A DNA stretch of 64,000 nt from Shewanella chilikensis. GTDB lineage: Bacteria; Pseudomonadota; Gammaproteobacteria; Enterobacterales; Shewanellaceae. The notes beneath the pieces were generated by a model. The model saw only the letters and a list, made by a program, of their open reading frames with translations. It had not been told where the DNA came from and did no database searches. Of this stretch, positions 27,587 to 43,148 are shown piece by piece. Made by a program: the position numbers and the translations under genes. Location: contig NZ_NIJM01000013.1 in assembly GCF_002836945.1 (NCBI RefSeq), forward strand, positions 1-64,000, read 5' to 3'. Within the stretch, counting starts at the first letter, position 1. The number at the start of each line of letters is the position of its first letter.

Positions 27587-28024
27587 GTTGAGTCTCCCAA
27601 AAGTGATTGTTTTTGGCTAATACCATGAGATGGCAGAGGTATAACAATACTGGCCGTAGAAAAACTTCTGGTTAACTTTTCACATAGAGACTGTTGGATG
27701 ATGCTGATGATTAAAGCATCTTGAATTCCACCAGACGGTATGTTGAGTTGATTTATTGCAACTGGGAGAGATGACAAACTTCCCTGTTACTTGGTGGATG
27801 ATCCTGAGGTCATCCCATCAAGTCTTCACGTCCCGGCCTAAAGCGGTTGCTTTCCATTAAGACTTATGTCGCTTCCTGGGTTTGGACCTTTGGGCTGAAG
27901 CTAAGCTATCCATTGCCAATATGGTTTCAGAGTAATTGATAGTCAGGAGGGAGACAAGAATGATTTGATTAAATTCAAGGCCCTGGAGAGCCAATTCTTC
28001 AAAGCACCTAAACCCTAAGCCGGA
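27587..28024. other. Intergenic region without a gene
   Basis: 438 bases. A minus-strand frame at 27583-27777 overlaps the start of the DUF5694 gene and shows no family features, so I do not call it. A small inverted repeat (GGATGA, eight bases, TCATCC) lies at 27796-27815. An AGGAGGGAG site at 27943-27951 precedes an ATG that stops after two codons. It probably holds the promoter for the DUF5694 gene. Confidence 0.5.
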
Positions 28025-28041
28025 CTATTTGCCCGTCCGGC
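28019..28041 (-). terminator. Hairpin overlapping the stop codon of the DUF3319-like gene
   Basis: GCCGGAC pairs with GTCCGGC around a nine-base loop. It sits across the last codons of the barA-yjaG-DUF3319 series and is a plausible 3' end, although no good T run follows. Confidence 0.4.
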
Positions 28042-28309
28042 CTTGTGGGTTGATACTTTTGCGGAAATGCTTCTTTGGGGAGAGCTGTTTATTTCTTGTC
28101 TTCCCTTGTGGAGCCGATGAATTGCCTTTGACTTGCTGGTCAGTCATTTTGGGCTGTGGCAATATCCCCAACTCTTCAAAGAAGTTGATTTGTCTTCTTA
28201 GTTCGAACAAAGAACCGGTGCGGCTGGTCTGGCCTATGGTTAGGGTCCAGCTGTCGGTGAGTCCATCGGTATTGCTGAGGATATAACCGCGATAAACAAG
28301 CTTACGCAT
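28025..28309 (-). CDS. Small DUF3319-like protein
   Basis: A 94-residue protein. The first 50 residues (KLVYRGYILSN, DSWTLTIGQ, LFELRRQINFFEE) resemble the DUF3319 family of small Vibrio and Shewanella proteins of unknown role; this match is from memory and tentative. The last 40 residues are strikingly basic and polar (GKTRNKQLSPKKHFRKS), likely disordered and able to bind nucleic acid. Its ATG overlaps the end of yjaG by eight bases, so translation is coupled to yjaG. Confidence 0.65.
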   Translation of the reverse strand: MRKLVYRGYILSNTDGLTDSWTLTIGQTSRTGSLFELRRQINFFEELGILPQPKMTDQQVKGNSSAPQGKTRNKQLSPKKHFRKSINPQGRTGK

Positions 28310-28899
28310 CTTGTTGAACGCTTATTCCTATGTTGGACACGCCGTTCATGACGATTTCTTTGCGTAGTGCTTTGACAAAATCCGCAGTTATCTGCGGGTT
28401 TTCCTCGATAATTTCCAGCAAGGATGCCTGCAACTCGCGCTCTTCCTGCATTACTTCGTGGCTGAAGACAAACTCGTCCAATGCCTCACCATCCAATTCG
28501 GGATCGGCTATGGCTTCAATATAGTTGGCGACAGTACCGGATGACAACTTGGAGATATTGGTGATGTCGTCTTCCACCTTGCTTTCCAGCGCACCAAGCA
28601 GTGAACTGAGTGCCACAGCCGCATCCATCGCCGGGTAGACTCCATAGGCGTCGAATTGGGCTGGTTCAGGGGTGTTTTCCTCCAATTTGGCCATCTGCAG
28701 TTCAAGGTTCAACTTGAGTTTGCGGTCATATAAAGACTGCCACAGCAGGTTGAGCACAGTATCCAGTACTTGGGGATCGCCGAATTCACACACCTCGGAA
28801 AACAGTTGGTAGTTGGGGTACATACGCTGGCACAATGCCACGGCAAAGAGTTTCTTTTGCGGCAGTTCCAGCGCCTTCAGGCGTTTAAAGAAGCCAGGT

Positions 28900-28910
<11 letters not shown>
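28302..28910 (-). CDS. yjaG: YjaG family (DUF416) protein
   Basis: A 202-residue all-helical cytoplasmic protein of unknown function, conserved in gammaproteobacteria. Family blocks: LPQKKLFAVALCQRMYPNY at the N-terminus, LLWQSLYDRKLKLNLELQ in the middle and FDAYGVYPAMDAAVALSSLL after it. It starts inside the last codons of barA (11-base overlap) and its end overlaps the next small gene, so it sits in a three-gene coupled unit. The symbol follows the E. coli homologue; I infer homology from the pattern of blocks. Confidence 0.85.
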
Positions 28911-31665
<2,755 letters not shown>

Positions 31666-31782
31666 GTTATTCGCACTGTTCATGGGCGGTATAGGTATTC
31701 CAGATAGTTTGTTTTACGGCTATAGATAGACTGCCAGATATCCCGGCGTCTTTGCCAGTTTTTTATTGTTTCAGGGGCCTAG

Positions 31783-33120
31783 ATGGCACAATTTTTTAGA
31801 GAAAAACCAAACAGATCCAAGAAAGTCTCCGCAAAACTGTCACTCACGGCTTCCGGATTGGATCATCAGGGTGCCGGGATCGGTCAATATCAGGGCAAAG
31901 TGGTGTTCATTCCCGGCTTATTGCCTGGTGAGAGCGCCGAGGTGCAGCTCACCGAACAAAAAAAGAACTATGCCAGGGGCAAACTCATCCGCATCAGCCA
32001 AACATCGCCGGAGCGGGTTGAACCCCAATGCCCCCATTATGCGCTTTGCGGCGGCTGCGATCTGCAACACTTGTCAGATTTGAGCCAGCGGCAGCACAAG
32101 CGCCGGGCCTTGGCCGAGTTGTTTGCCAAGCTCTCGGGCCTATCTGAACTGCCGGAGATCGGCGAGTTGGCTTCCACCCCTTGGCATTATAGACGCAAGG
32201 CCAGACTGGCGACCTGGTATGACAAACAAAGTCGCGAATTCACCCTGGGGTTCAGGGCCAAGTCCAGCAGCAAGGTAGTTGCCATTGGCGAATGTCCTGT
32301 ATTGGCGGTTTCGTTGTCGGAACTGATAAAGCCGTTGGCGGCGCAACTGGCACACCTGCAGGGCGTGGCTCAGCTTGGTCATGTGGAGCTGATTGAAACC
32401 GAAGCCGGTCGTTTTGTGGTGCTGAGAATTACCCGGCCACTGGTGAATAAAGACAAGGAAAAGCTCAAGATCTTTGCCGGGCAGCAAGAAGTGCAGTTGG
32501 TGCTGCAGGACAATCAGGGCGAGTGTGATTACCTCACGGGCAATCAGCCAAGCTACCGCTTGCCTGGCGTCGATGGCGATGAGCTGACGCTTAAGTTTAA
32601 TCCGGGGAATTTTATTCAGGTTAATGGTGAAGTAAACCGTGCCATGGTGGCCAAGGCCATAGATTGGCTGCAACCCAAGGTCGGCGAGCACATACTGGAT
32701 CTCTTCTGCGGCATGGGTAACTTCAGCCTACCGCTGGCGGCCACCGGCGCCCGGGTCACAGGTGTCGAGGGCGTGCCCGCCATGGTTGAGCAGGCCAGAC
32801 AAAATGCCAAACAGGCCGGGCTTGAAGGGTTGCAGTTCTTTTGCGCCGATCTCAGCGCCGATCTTTCGGCCGAGCCCTGGCTTGGCAAGGTGGATAAGCT
32901 GCTGCTGGATCCCGCCCGTGCCGGTGCCTATGAGACGCTTTCTTATCTGAAAAATATCGCGCCTGAGCGGGTGGTGTATGTTTCCTGCAATCCGGCAAGC
33001 CTGGCGCGGGACAGCGTCTTGCTGCTCGAGCAAGGCTATCGCCTGGAGCGCCTCAGTGTGTTGGACATGTTCCCCCAGACCCATCACACCGAAGCCATGG
33101 CCTTGTTTGTGCGGAATTGA
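31783..33120 (+). CDS. rlmD: 23S rRNA (uracil-1939-C5)-methyltransferase
   Basis: Uses SAM to methylate U1939 of 23S rRNA; cytoplasmic. The N-terminal TRAM domain is followed by the iron-sulfur cluster cysteines ([14 protein letters not shown], about residues 83-96, with a fourth cysteine later). The SAM site is [16 protein letters not shown]. The catalytic motif is [13 protein letters not shown] near the C-terminus, with Cys about residue 402. Length 445 fits RlmD (RumA). It diverges from barA and precedes relA, an order known in other gammaproteobacteria. Confidence 0.96.
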   Translation: MAQFFREKPNRSKKVSAKLSLTASGLDHQGAGIGQYQGKVVFIPGLLPGESAEVQLTEQKKNYARGKLIRISQTSPERVEPQCPHYALCGGCDLQHLSDLSQRQHKRRALAELFAKLSGLSELPEIGELASTPWHYRRKARLATWYDKQSREFTLGFRAKSSSKVVAIGECPVLAVSLSELIKPLAAQLAHLQGVAQLGHVELIETEAGRFVVLRITRPLVNKDKEKLKIFAGQQEVQLVLQDNQGECDYLTGNQPSYRLPGVDGDELTLKFNPGNFIQVNGEVNRAMVAKAIDWLQPKVGEHILDLFCGMGNFSLPLAATGARVTGVEGVPAMVEQARQNAKQAGLEGLQFFCADLSADLSAEPWLGKVDKLLLDPARAGAYETLSYLKNIAPERVVYVSCNPASLARDSVLLLEQGYRLERLSVLDMFPQTHHTEAMALFVRN

Positions 33121-33172
33121 TGCTTTTATTGTCTATCGAGTCAATTTTATCAATAAAGGTACTCACGGGGGT

Positions 33173-33201
33173 TTGACATCCCATCGGGTATGCTCAAGAT
33201 A
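33173..33201 (+). promoter_or_regulatory. Possible promoter of relA
   Basis: TTGACA at 33173-33178 is a perfect -35 box. AAGATA at 33196-33201, after a 17-base spacer, is a weak -10 box. It lies about 45 bases before the relA start. Confidence 0.4.
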
Positions 33202-33246
33202 GGGAGTCTTGTTGAGTCTGTTAATCGGACACTAAAGGAAGGTGAG

Positions 33247-35457
33247 ATGGTATCTGTTCGCGAAGCACACTTTAAGGATCCTGATTTCAATCTGGATGAG
33301 TGGGTTAATCGTTATGTGGCCGACTCCGCCGATGCCGGGCGTTTGTTGGAGCTGATAGCCAAGGTGGAAGCGCTGCCTATGGGTAAGTGCAAGCGTCCCA
33401 AAGCCGAGCTGCAGGCCAAGGCGCGGGAGATGATAGAGATCCTCGCGCCGCTCAACATGGATATCGAAACCCTGCAGGCCGCCATCTTATTTGTGTTTTT
33501 CGAGGTGGGCATAGTCGATGAAGCCAAGCTCACCGAAGATTTTGGCCCCGAGTTGGCTACCTTGGTCAACAGCGTCAAGACCATGGATGCCATAGGCGCA
33601 CTCAAGGTGGGCAATGACAGCCGCAGCAGCGAACCGCAAATCGACAATATCCGCAAGATGTTGCTGGCCATGGTGGAAGATGTACGCGCCGTGGTGATCA
33701 AACTGGCCGAGCGGGTATGCTTGCTTAGGGCCGTGAAAAATGACGATGAAGAAACCCGGGTCTTACTGGCCCGGGAAATTGCCGACATCTACGCGCCGCT
33801 GGCTAACCGTTTGGGTATAGGTCAGCTCAAGTGGGAGCTGGAGGATATCTCGTTTCGTTATCTGCATCCCGAGACCTATAAAGAGATTGCCAAGCAGCTG
33901 GATGGCAAGCGCCTGGACCGTGAAGTCTTTATCGACAACTTTGTCAATCAGTTGCAAACGCGGCTGGATGAAGAAGGCATTCGTGCCAAGGTCTATGGCC
34001 GCCCCAAACATATCTACTCCATCTGGCGCAAGATGCGCGGCAAGCAGCTTAAATTTGACGAGCTGTTTGACGTGCGTGCGGTGCGAATCGTCACCGACCG
34101 GTTGCAGGACTGCTACGGCGCGCTCGGTGTAGTGCATACCCTTTGGCACCATATTCCCAGAGAGTTTGACGACTATATTGCCAACCCCAAACCTAACGGC
34201 TACCAGTCGATTCACACTGTGGTGGTGGGGCCGGAGGGCAAAACAGTCGAAATCCAAATTCGTACCCAGCAGATGCATGAAGATGCCGAGCTCGGGGTGG
34301 CGGCTCACTGGAAATATAAAGAGGGCAATCACTCCGGCAAACAGAGTGGCTACGAAGAGAAGATCAACTGGCTGCGCAAGATTTTGCAGTGGCAGGAAGA
34401 TGTGGTTGAGAGCGGCAACCTAGTGGAGGAGATCCGTGCCCAGGTCTTCGAAGACAGGGTCTATGTGTTTACCCCGTCCGGAGAAGTGGTGGACTTGCCA
34501 GCCGGCTCGACCGTGCTGGACTTTGCCTACTATATCCACTCCCAGGTGGGCCACAAGTGTATTGGCGCCAAGGTCGATGGCCGCATAGTGCCGTTCACCT
34601 ACCAGGTGGAAACCGGTGAGCGCATCGAGATCATCACCTCCAAGCATCCCAATCCGAAGCGGGATTGGCTTAACCCCAACCTGGGTTATATCAAGACCTC
34701 CAGAGCCCGCAGCAAGATCCAACACTGGTTCAAGCAGCAGGACAGGGACAAGAACCTGGTGGCCGGACGCGAGATGCTGGAAGCCGAACTGGCGCGGGTG
34801 GGGCTGACACTCAAGGATGTCGGCAGCGCAATTGAGCGCTTCAACATGACCAACATGGACGACCTGTTGGCGGCCATAGGTGGCGGCGATGTGCGCCTCA
34901 ACCAAGTGGTTAATCATGTACAGAGCCGACTCAGAACTCAGGAGCCTTCCGACGAAGAGGCGGTGGAAGAGCTGGTCAAGAAAGGTCAGCAGAAACCCAT
35001 AGGTGCCAATCGCGGCCAGATTGAGGTCAATGGTGTCGGTAATCTGATGAGCCATCTGGCGCGCTGCTGTCAGCCGGTGCCCGGTGATGAGATTTTCGGT
35101 TTTATCACCAAGGGGCGTGGTATTTCGGTGCACAGAGCCGATTGTGAGCAGGTCAAGGAATTGATGCGTGCCCATCCCGAGCGGGTAGTGGATGTGGTCT
35201 GGGGCGAAAACTACTCCGGCGGCTACAAGATCCGTATTCGAGTGGTGGCCAATGACAGAACCGGTTTGCTGCGGGATCTCACCTCTGTGCTGGCGGCGGA
35301 AAAGTCCAATGTGCTGGCGATGAGTTCCTCATCGGATCTCAAGAACCAGACGGCGGCCATTGAACTTGAGATGGAGCTTTATAACCTCGACGGTTTATCC
35401 CGGGTTATCTCCAAGCTGACCCAGATAGACGGGGTAATAGAAGCCCGCAGGCTCTGA
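33247..35457 (+). CDS. relA: GTP pyrophosphokinase (ppGpp synthetase I)
   Basis: Makes (p)ppGpp on stalled ribosomes during amino-acid starvation. The 736 residues run: a degenerate hydrolase-like region lacking the HD zinc motif (residues 30-190), the synthetase domain (RPKHIYSIWRKM, DELFDVRAVRI, NPKPNGYQSIHTVV, EIQIRTQQMHEDAELG), TGS (VYVFTPSGEVVDLPAGSTVL), a zinc-finger-like region with LARCCQPVPGD, and a C-terminal ACT domain. The missing HD residues mark a RelA-type synthetase and not a SpoT-type bifunctional enzyme. The ATG at 33247 matches the family and has GGAAGGTGAG upstream; an in-frame codon at 33190 is not supported. Confidence 0.96.
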   Translation: MVSVREAHFKDPDFNLDEWVNRYVADSADAGRLLELIAKVEALPMGKCKRPKAELQAKAREMIEILAPLNMDIETLQAAILFVFFEVGIVDEAKLTEDFGPELATLVNSVKTMDAIGALKVGNDSRSSEPQIDNIRKMLLAMVEDVRAVVIKLAERVCLLRAVKNDDEETRVLLAREIADIYAPLANRLGIGQLKWELEDISFRYLHPETYKEIAKQLDGKRLDREVFIDNFVNQLQTRLDEEGIRAKVYGRPKHIYSIWRKMRGKQLKFDELFDVRAVRIVTDRLQDCYGALGVVHTLWHHIPREFDDYIANPKPNGYQSIHTVVVGPEGKTVEIQIRTQQMHEDAELGVAAHWKYKEGNHSGKQSGYEEKINWLRKILQWQEDVVESGNLVEEIRAQVFEDRVYVFTPSGEVVDLPAGSTVLDFAYYIHSQVGHKCIGAKVDGRIVPFTYQVETGERIEIITSKHPNPKRDWLNPNLGYIKTSRARSKIQHWFKQQDRDKNLVAGREMLEAELARVGLTLKDVGSAIERFNMTNMDDLLAAIGGGDVRLNQVVNHVQSRLRTQEPSDEEAVEELVKKGQQKPIGANRGQIEVNGVGNLMSHLARCCQPVPGDEIFGFITKGRGISVHRADCEQVKELMRAHPERVVDVVWGENYSGGYKIRIRVVANDRTGLLRDLTSVLAAEKSNVLAMSSSSDLKNQTAAIELEMELYNLDGLSRVISKLTQIDGVIEARRL

Positions 35458-35488
35458 GGCCAGTTCGGTATTCGACCGGTATTTAAAA

Positions 35489-35520
35489 CAGGACGCCTAG
35501 GTTGCGTCCTGCTGTTTTTT
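35489..35520 (+). terminator. Rho-independent terminator after relA
   Basis: CAGGACGC pairs with GCGTCCTG around a seven-base loop, with a T run after a three-base break. It lies between relA and mazG. Confidence 0.8.
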
Positions 35521-35579
35521 AAGACTTATCAAAGAGTCGTTGGATTGGTAAGCGTATTAGCAACAAAGGAGTAACGGCG

Positions 35580-36389
35580 GTGGCGGCAGATATCAATGCA
35601 TTGCTTGAGATTATGGCAAAGCTCAGGGACCCTGAGCTGGGTTGCCCCTGGGACAGGGCACAGGATTTTGACTCCATAGTGCCCTACACCCTGGAAGAAG
35701 CTTATGAAGTGGCCGACGCCATAGAAAGCCGCGACTGGCAGGAGTTACCTTCTGAGCTTGGCGATCTGCTGTTTCAGGTGGTGTTCTATTGCCAGCTTGG
35801 CAAGGAAAAGGGCTGGTTTGATTTCGCCACTGTGCTTGAGCGGATATGTAATAAGCTTATCAATCGTCATCCCCATGTGTTTGCCGCCGATACCGACTTG
35901 AGTTTTGACTCGGCGCCGGATGCCAAGAACAACTGGGAGCGCATTAAAGCAGCAGAGCGCGCCGGGCGCGAACTGCACTCAGTGCTGGATGATATTCCCA
36001 AGGCGCTGCCGGCGTTGGCGCGGGCGGGTAAGATTCAAAAGCGGGTCGCCAGAGTAGGGTTTGATTGGCCCGAGCTTGAACCTGTAGTCGACAAGGTACA
36101 GGAAGAGATTGAAGAGGTGTTGCACGAAGCGCGTCAAGCCACGCCGGATAAGGCCAGGGTTGAGGATGAAGTGGGCGATTTGCTGTTTGCTGCGGTGAAT
36201 CTGGCGCGCCACTTGGGGGTGGATCCCGAGCAGGCTCTCAGAGGGGCCAACAACAAGTTTGAGCGGCGTTTTCGCGCCGTCGAGCAAAAAGCCAATGCCA
36301 GCGGCAAGCCGTTTGCAGAACATGATCTGCAGGCACTGGATGCTTATTGGGATCAGGTCAAGCGTGAAGAGCGCGGTGAAATCCAGTAG
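35580..36389 (+). CDS. mazG: Nucleoside triphosphate pyrophosphohydrolase MazG
   Basis: Splits NTPs to NMP and pyrophosphate; in E. coli it also limits ppGpp build-up. The 269 residues contain two all-alpha MazG domains. The first has GCPWDRAQDFDSIVPYTLEEAYE with the metal-binding pattern EEAYEVADAI and ELGDLLFQVVFY; the second is similar, with EEIEEVLHEAR and EDEVGDLLFAAVNLARH. The start is GTG with AAAGGAG upstream. It follows relA, the conserved order in this group. A terminator lies between them, so it may have its own promoter. Confidence 0.95.
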   Translation: MAADINALLEIMAKLRDPELGCPWDRAQDFDSIVPYTLEEAYEVADAIESRDWQELPSELGDLLFQVVFYCQLGKEKGWFDFATVLERICNKLINRHPHVFAADTDLSFDSAPDAKNNWERIKAAERAGRELHSVLDDIPKALPALARAGKIQKRVARVGFDWPELEPVVDKVQEEIEEVLHEARQATPDKARVEDEVGDLLFAAVNLARHLGVDPEQALRGANNKFERRFRAVEQKANASGKPFAEHDLQALDAYWDQVKREERGEIQ

Positions 36390-36454
36390 CAGGCGAAGCC
36401 TGGATTAAAAATGCGCGAATGAGATCAGCGCGTAAAAATTATCGTCATTCCTGT

Positions 36455-38184
<1,730 letters not shown>

Positions 38185-38192
38185 ACTATTAG

Positions 38193-38222
38193 AGCCGGAC
38201 TGCTATGGCAGTCCGGCTTTTT
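38193..38222 (+). terminator. Rho-independent terminator after pyrG
   Basis: AGCCGGACTGC and GCAGTCCGGCT form an 11-base perfect stem with loop TATG and a T run. It is only eight bases past the pyrG stop. Confidence 0.88.
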
Positions 38223-38261
38223 CATCCCCGGCCGAGCCGGGAAGTGTGAAGTGAAAGTCCA

Positions 38262-38306
38262 ATACCCATATGAGAGACGCTGAACGCTCAGATGGGTATG
38301 GGTTTT
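38262..38306 (+). terminator. Second hairpin with T run upstream of eno
   Basis: ATACCCAT pairs with ATGGGTAT, and the inner TGAG/CTCA extends the stem. It is followed by GGG and six T residues at about 38300-38308. It ends 25 bases before the eno ATG, where a terminator would be expected to block read-through, so it may be an attenuator in the eno leader. Confidence 0.6.
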
Positions 38307-38314
38307 TTCTTTAA

Positions 38315-39628
<1,314 letters not shown>

Positions 39629-39645
39629 TTTTCGCCCCCAGTTTC

Positions 39646-39673
39646 AAAAGGCCGCCACTTGGTGGCCTTTTTT
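39646..39673 (+). terminator. Rho-independent terminator after eno
   Basis: AAAAGGCC pairs with GGCCTTTT, with inner CC/GG pairs, and a T run. It lies 17 bases beyond the eno stop codon. Confidence 0.85.
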
Positions 39674-39726
39674 GTTGTACTATCAACACTAATCGTATTT
39701 TTAGGACATGAGCTGAATTTATCACC

Positions 39727-40029
39727 ATGAAACGACTGCTTTTTGTCATCGTCTTGCTGCTGGGGCTACTGCAATATCGTCTTTGGCTGGGAGAAAACAG
39801 TCTGCCGGAGTACTTCCATCTTGAACAGCAGATAGCGGCTCAAAATGACAGCAATGCCAGGCTCGAAGAACGTAACCAGGTACTGAAAGAGGAGATCCGC
39901 GATCTACGCAGCGGTACCGAAGCCCTGGAAGAGCGTGCCCGCAATGAGCTGGGGTTAATCAAGAAGGGTGAAACCTTTTATCGGGTTGTTGGTGGTGAGC
40001 AGCGTTCCATGTCTTTGGCCAATCAATAA
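39727..40029 (+). CDS. ftsB: Cell division protein FtsB
   Basis: Small bitopic inner-membrane protein of the FtsQLB complex that links early and late divisome steps. The 100 residues have one membrane helix (about 4-20, LLFVIVLLLGLLQYRLWLG). A periplasmic coiled coil follows (EQQIAAQNDSNARLEERNQV and onward), then the family end ARNELGLIKKGETFYRVV. Start of the long operon ftsB-ispD-ispF-truD-surE-pcm-nlpD-rpoS. It is the standard neighbour of ispD in this group. Confidence 0.95.
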   Translation: MKRLLFVIVLLLGLLQYRLWLGENSLPEYFHLEQQIAAQNDSNARLEERNQVLKEEIRDLRSGTEALEERARNELGLIKKGETFYRVVGGEQRSMSLANQ

Positions 40030-40057
40030 CGGCCTAATTTCAACATAACGGATATCC

Positions 40058-40810
40058 ATGAGCGAAGCTATTTCTTCCCGAGCCATAGCGGCCGGGCTCC
40101 TCAGTGATGAACAAGTGATTGCCATAGTGCCTGCGGCGGGGATAGGCAGTCGCATGGGCGCTGATTGTCCCAAGCAGTATCTGCCGCTTGCCGGCTCCTG
40201 TATTTTGGAGCAAACCCTCAAGGGTTTGCTGAGCCACAATGGCATCTCAAAGGTGATAGTAGCGCTGAACCCAGAAGATAGCTTTTTTGGCAAACTGACG
40301 GTGGCCAGTCATCCCAAGTTGGAGACTGTCACTGGCGGTAAAGAGCGGGCCGATTCTGTGTTGGCGGCGCTTGAGAGCCTGGTAGCCGACAAGCAATTGC
40401 CCGCTAATACCTGGGCTTTGGTACACGACGCTGCCAGACCCTGCCTTACCCATGGCGATATTGATAAGCTGCTTGCTTCACGGAAACAATATCCACAAGG
40501 GGCGATACTGGCAGCACCGGTGCGCGACACCATGAAACGCAGTGGCGTCGATGGCTGCATCAGTGAAACGGTTGCCAGAGAAGCACTCTGGCATGCGCTA
40601 ACGCCGCAGCTGTTTCCACTGCTTACTTTGACCGAGGCGCTGAAAGCGGCGTTGGCCGCCGGTGTGCTGGTGACAGACGAAGCCTCGGCGATGGAGTGGC
40701 GCGGAATACACCCGGCGCTTATCAGCGGCCGCAGTGACAATATCAAGGTAACCCATCCGGACGACTTGCCGCTGGCAGCGCTTTATCTGGCGCATCAGCG
40801 GGGCAACTGA
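40058..40810 (+). CDS. ispD: 2-C-methyl-D-erythritol 4-phosphate cytidylyltransferase
   Basis: Third step of the MEP pathway: couples methylerythritol phosphate to CTP. The nucleotide-binding N-terminus is IVPAAGIGSRMGADCPKQYLPL, followed by the substrate loop VHDAARPC and TDEASAMEW near the C-terminus, all family blocks. Length 250 is slightly above normal because of about 20 extra N-terminal residues before the core; a later start cannot be excluded. It lies between ftsB and ispF, with 15 bases to the latter. Confidence 0.96.
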   Translation: MSEAISSRAIAAGLLSDEQVIAIVPAAGIGSRMGADCPKQYLPLAGSCILEQTLKGLLSHNGISKVIVALNPEDSFFGKLTVASHPKLETVTGGKERADSVLAALESLVADKQLPANTWALVHDAARPCLTHGDIDKLLASRKQYPQGAILAAPVRDTMKRSGVDGCISETVAREALWHALTPQLFPLLTLTEALKAALAAGVLVTDEASAMEWRGIHPALISGRSDNIKVTHPDDLPLAALYLAHQRGN

Positions 40811-40825
40811 ATACAGGAACAAGCA

Positions 40826-41305
40826 ATGAATATACGTATTGGACACGGTTTTGATGTACATAAATTTGGTGGTGAGCCGCCCTTGATCCTGGGAGGGGTG
40901 GAAGTGCCGCACCACACAGGCTTGTTGGCGCACTCGGATGGTGATGTGGTATTGCACGCGATTTCAGATGCGATACTCGGCGCCATGGCACTTGGTGACA
41001 TAGGTAAACACTTCCCCGATTCAGATGCCGAATTCAAGGGAGCCGACAGCCGGGTGCTGCTGCGTCATTGTTATCGCCTGGCACTGGACAAAGGCTTTCG
41101 TCTCGGCAACCTGGATGTGACCATTATTGCCCAGGCGCCCAAGATGGCGCCGCATATTGAAGCCATTCGGCAGATGTTGGCTGAAGATCTGCACACAGAT
41201 CTCGATTCCATCAACGTCAAGGCGACCACGACAGAAAAACTCGGCTTTACCGGCCGCGGTGAAGGCATTGCGGTAGAAGCCGTGGTGCTGATGTTCGGTA
41301 TGTAA
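40826..41305 (+). CDS. ispF: 2-C-methyl-D-erythritol 2,4-cyclodiphosphate synthase
   Basis: Forms the cyclic diphosphate from CDP-methylerythritol phosphate, two steps after IspD. Zinc ligands are in [11 protein letters not shown] (Asp and His) and [15 protein letters not shown]; the CMP-binding region near the end has [18 protein letters not shown]. Length 159 is standard. The ribosome site is AGGAAC. It follows ispD with a 15-base gap, so the two MEP steps are co-expressed. Confidence 0.97.
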   Translation: MNIRIGHGFDVHKFGGEPPLILGGVEVPHHTGLLAHSDGDVVLHAISDAILGAMALGDIGKHFPDSDAEFKGADSRVLLRHCYRLALDKGFRLGNLDVTIIAQAPKMAPHIEAIRQMLAEDLHTDLDSINVKATTTEKLGFTGRGEGIAVEAVVLMFGM

Positions 41306-41340
41306 TACCGACTCATTTACAGGAAAAGATTTCAAATAAG

Positions 41341-42405
41341 ATGAATTCATTACACTTTCTCTATGGCAAGCCTCTCTCCAAAGGCGATATGCGCACCAGC
41401 AACAGCGATTTTCAGGTGCAGGAAATACTGCCTTTTCTACCCTCGGGCGAGGGTGAGCACCATCTGCTGCATATTCGTAAAGATGGCCTGAATACGGTTC
41501 AGGTGGCTGAGATGCTGGCCAAATTGGCCAAGGTGCATCCCAAAGAGGTGACCTTTGCCGGTCAGAAGGACAAGAATGCCATCACAGAGCAGTGGTTCGG
41601 CGTACGAATTCCGGGTAAGGAAACACCGGATTGGTTGAGCCTCAACAGTGAGTCGATCACGGTATTGAGTGCGGCGCGTCATAACAAGAAGCTGCGCATT
41701 GGCGCGCTTTCCGGGAACCGTTTCAAGCTGGTTCTGCGCCAGATAACCCAGCCGGAAGATGTATTGCAGCGGCTGGAGTCGATTGCCGGGAGCGGCGTAC
41801 CCAACTATTTCGGTGAACAGCGCTTTGGTCACAACGGCCGTAACATAGAAATGGCGCGGCAGATGCTGCAGGGGCGCAAGGTGAAAGACAGAAACAAGCG
41901 CTCTATCTACCTGTCGGCGCTGCGCTCATTATTGTTTAATCAACTGGTCTCTCAGCGCCTGGCGACCCATGGGCTTGAGTGTCTGGATGGTGACTGTGTC
42001 ATGCTGGCCGGCAGCCGCAGTTTCTTTGTTGCCGAGCGCTGGGATGAGGTATTGCAACAAAGGCTGGCAGAGAAAGATATTTTGCTGTCGGCGCCCATGT
42101 GGGGTAGGGGCCAGCCACTTAGCAGTGCCGATGCGTTAGCCTTTGAGACTCAGGTGCTGGCCGAATACCGCGCCGATTGTGAAGGCCTGGAAAAAGCTGG
42201 GCTCGAGCAGGAAAGGCGACCACTGTTGCTGCGTCCCGAAGGGATGAAGTACCAGTTTATCGAGCCGGACACTTTGGAGCTGGAGTTCAGCCTTCCAGCC
42301 GGCAGCTTTGCAACTTCAGTACTGCGGGAACTGCTCGATTATGATGATGTGACCGAACGTTTGTGGCGTGAGCGCCAGGCGGCTCAGGAAGGAAATCCCG
42401 CATGA
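41341..42405 (+). CDS. truD: tRNA pseudouridine(13) synthase TruD
   Basis: Makes pseudouridine at position 13 of tRNA-Glu. The catalytic aspartate is in [16 protein letters not shown] (about residue 80). Further family blocks are [14 protein letters not shown] and the C-terminal RPEGMKYQF. Length 354 fits. Its TGA overlaps the surE ATG, so translation is coupled. Operon position between ispF and surE is conserved in gammaproteobacteria. Confidence 0.96.
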   Translation: MNSLHFLYGKPLSKGDMRTSNSDFQVQEILPFLPSGEGEHHLLHIRKDGLNTVQVAEMLAKLAKVHPKEVTFAGQKDKNAITEQWFGVRIPGKETPDWLSLNSESITVLSAARHNKKLRIGALSGNRFKLVLRQITQPEDVLQRLESIAGSGVPNYFGEQRFGHNGRNIEMARQMLQGRKVKDRNKRSIYLSALRSLLFNQLVSQRLATHGLECLDGDCVMLAGSRSFFVAERWDEVLQQRLAEKDILLSAPMWGRGQPLSSADALAFETQVLAEYRADCEGLEKAGLEQERRPLLLRPEGMKYQFIEPDTLELEFSLPAGSFATSVLRELLDYDDVTERLWRERQAAQEGNPA

Positions 42406-43148
42406 AAATCTTGGTCAGCAACGATGATGGGGTAACGGCACCAGGGATCCGCGCCCTATCGGAAGCCTTGTCAGCCGTTGCCGAAGTGCTCACTGTGGCA
42501 CCGGATCGCAACTGCTCTGGAGCCAGTAACTCTTTAACCTTGACGAACCCCTTAAGGATTAATAAGTTAGACAATGGCTACATCTCGGTAAACGGTACAC
42601 CAACCGATTGTGTTCATCTGGCGATTCGCGAACTCTATGAAGGCGAACCCGACATGGTGGTCTCGGGGATCAATGCCGGTGCCAATATGGGAGACGATAC
42701 CCTCTATTCAGGCACAGTGGCAGCAGCGATGGAAGGGCGTTTTCTGGGGTTACCGGCTGTGGCCGTATCCCTTGTGGGACGTGAGTTTACGCATTATGAC
42801 ACTGCGGCGGCCTATGCGGTGAAGATCATCATGGGGCTTAAGAAGCATCCTATTGCCTCTGATCAGATCCTCAATATCAATGTGCCGGATCTGCCTCTCG
42901 ATGAAATCAAGGGGATACGGGTTACTCGGCTCGGCGCCCGTCATAAGGCTGAGGGTATGGTCAGAGCCAGAGATCCTCACGGCCGTGAGGTATTTTGGTT
43001 GGGGCCACCCGGGATTGAACTGGATGTGGGTGAAGATACCGACTTTTATGCTGTGTCTCAGGGATATGTGTCCATCACCCCATTAACTGTAGATTTAACC
43101 GCCTATCGGCAGCTGTCTCAATTGCAACACTGGATAGAAAAACTATGA
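42402..43148 (+). CDS. surE: 5'/3'-nucleotidase SurE
   Basis: Metal-dependent nucleotidase and exopolyphosphatase important in stationary phase. The metal site is [14 protein letters not shown] at the N-terminus (paired aspartates), then [15 protein letters not shown], and [20 protein letters not shown]. Length 248 is normal. It overlaps truD and pcm through ATGA junctions on both sides, so three enzymes are translationally coupled. Confidence 0.97.
   Translation: MKILVSNDDGVTAPGIRALSEALSAVAEVLTVAPDRNCSGASNSLTLTNPLRINKLDNGYISVNGTPTDCVHLAIRELYEGEPDMVVSGINAGANMGDDTLYSGTVAAAMEGRFLGLPAVAVSLVGREFTHYDTAAAYAVKIIMGLKKHPIASDQILNINVPDLPLDEIKGIRVTRLGARHKAEGMVRARDPHGREVFWLGPPGIELDVGEDTDFYAVSQGYVSITPLTVDLTAYRQLSQLQHWIEKL

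Noticed and set aside
27583..27777. Minus-strand frame of 64 codons upstream of the DUF5694 gene
   Set aside because: Overlaps the start of the real gene, no ribosome site and no recognisable motif.
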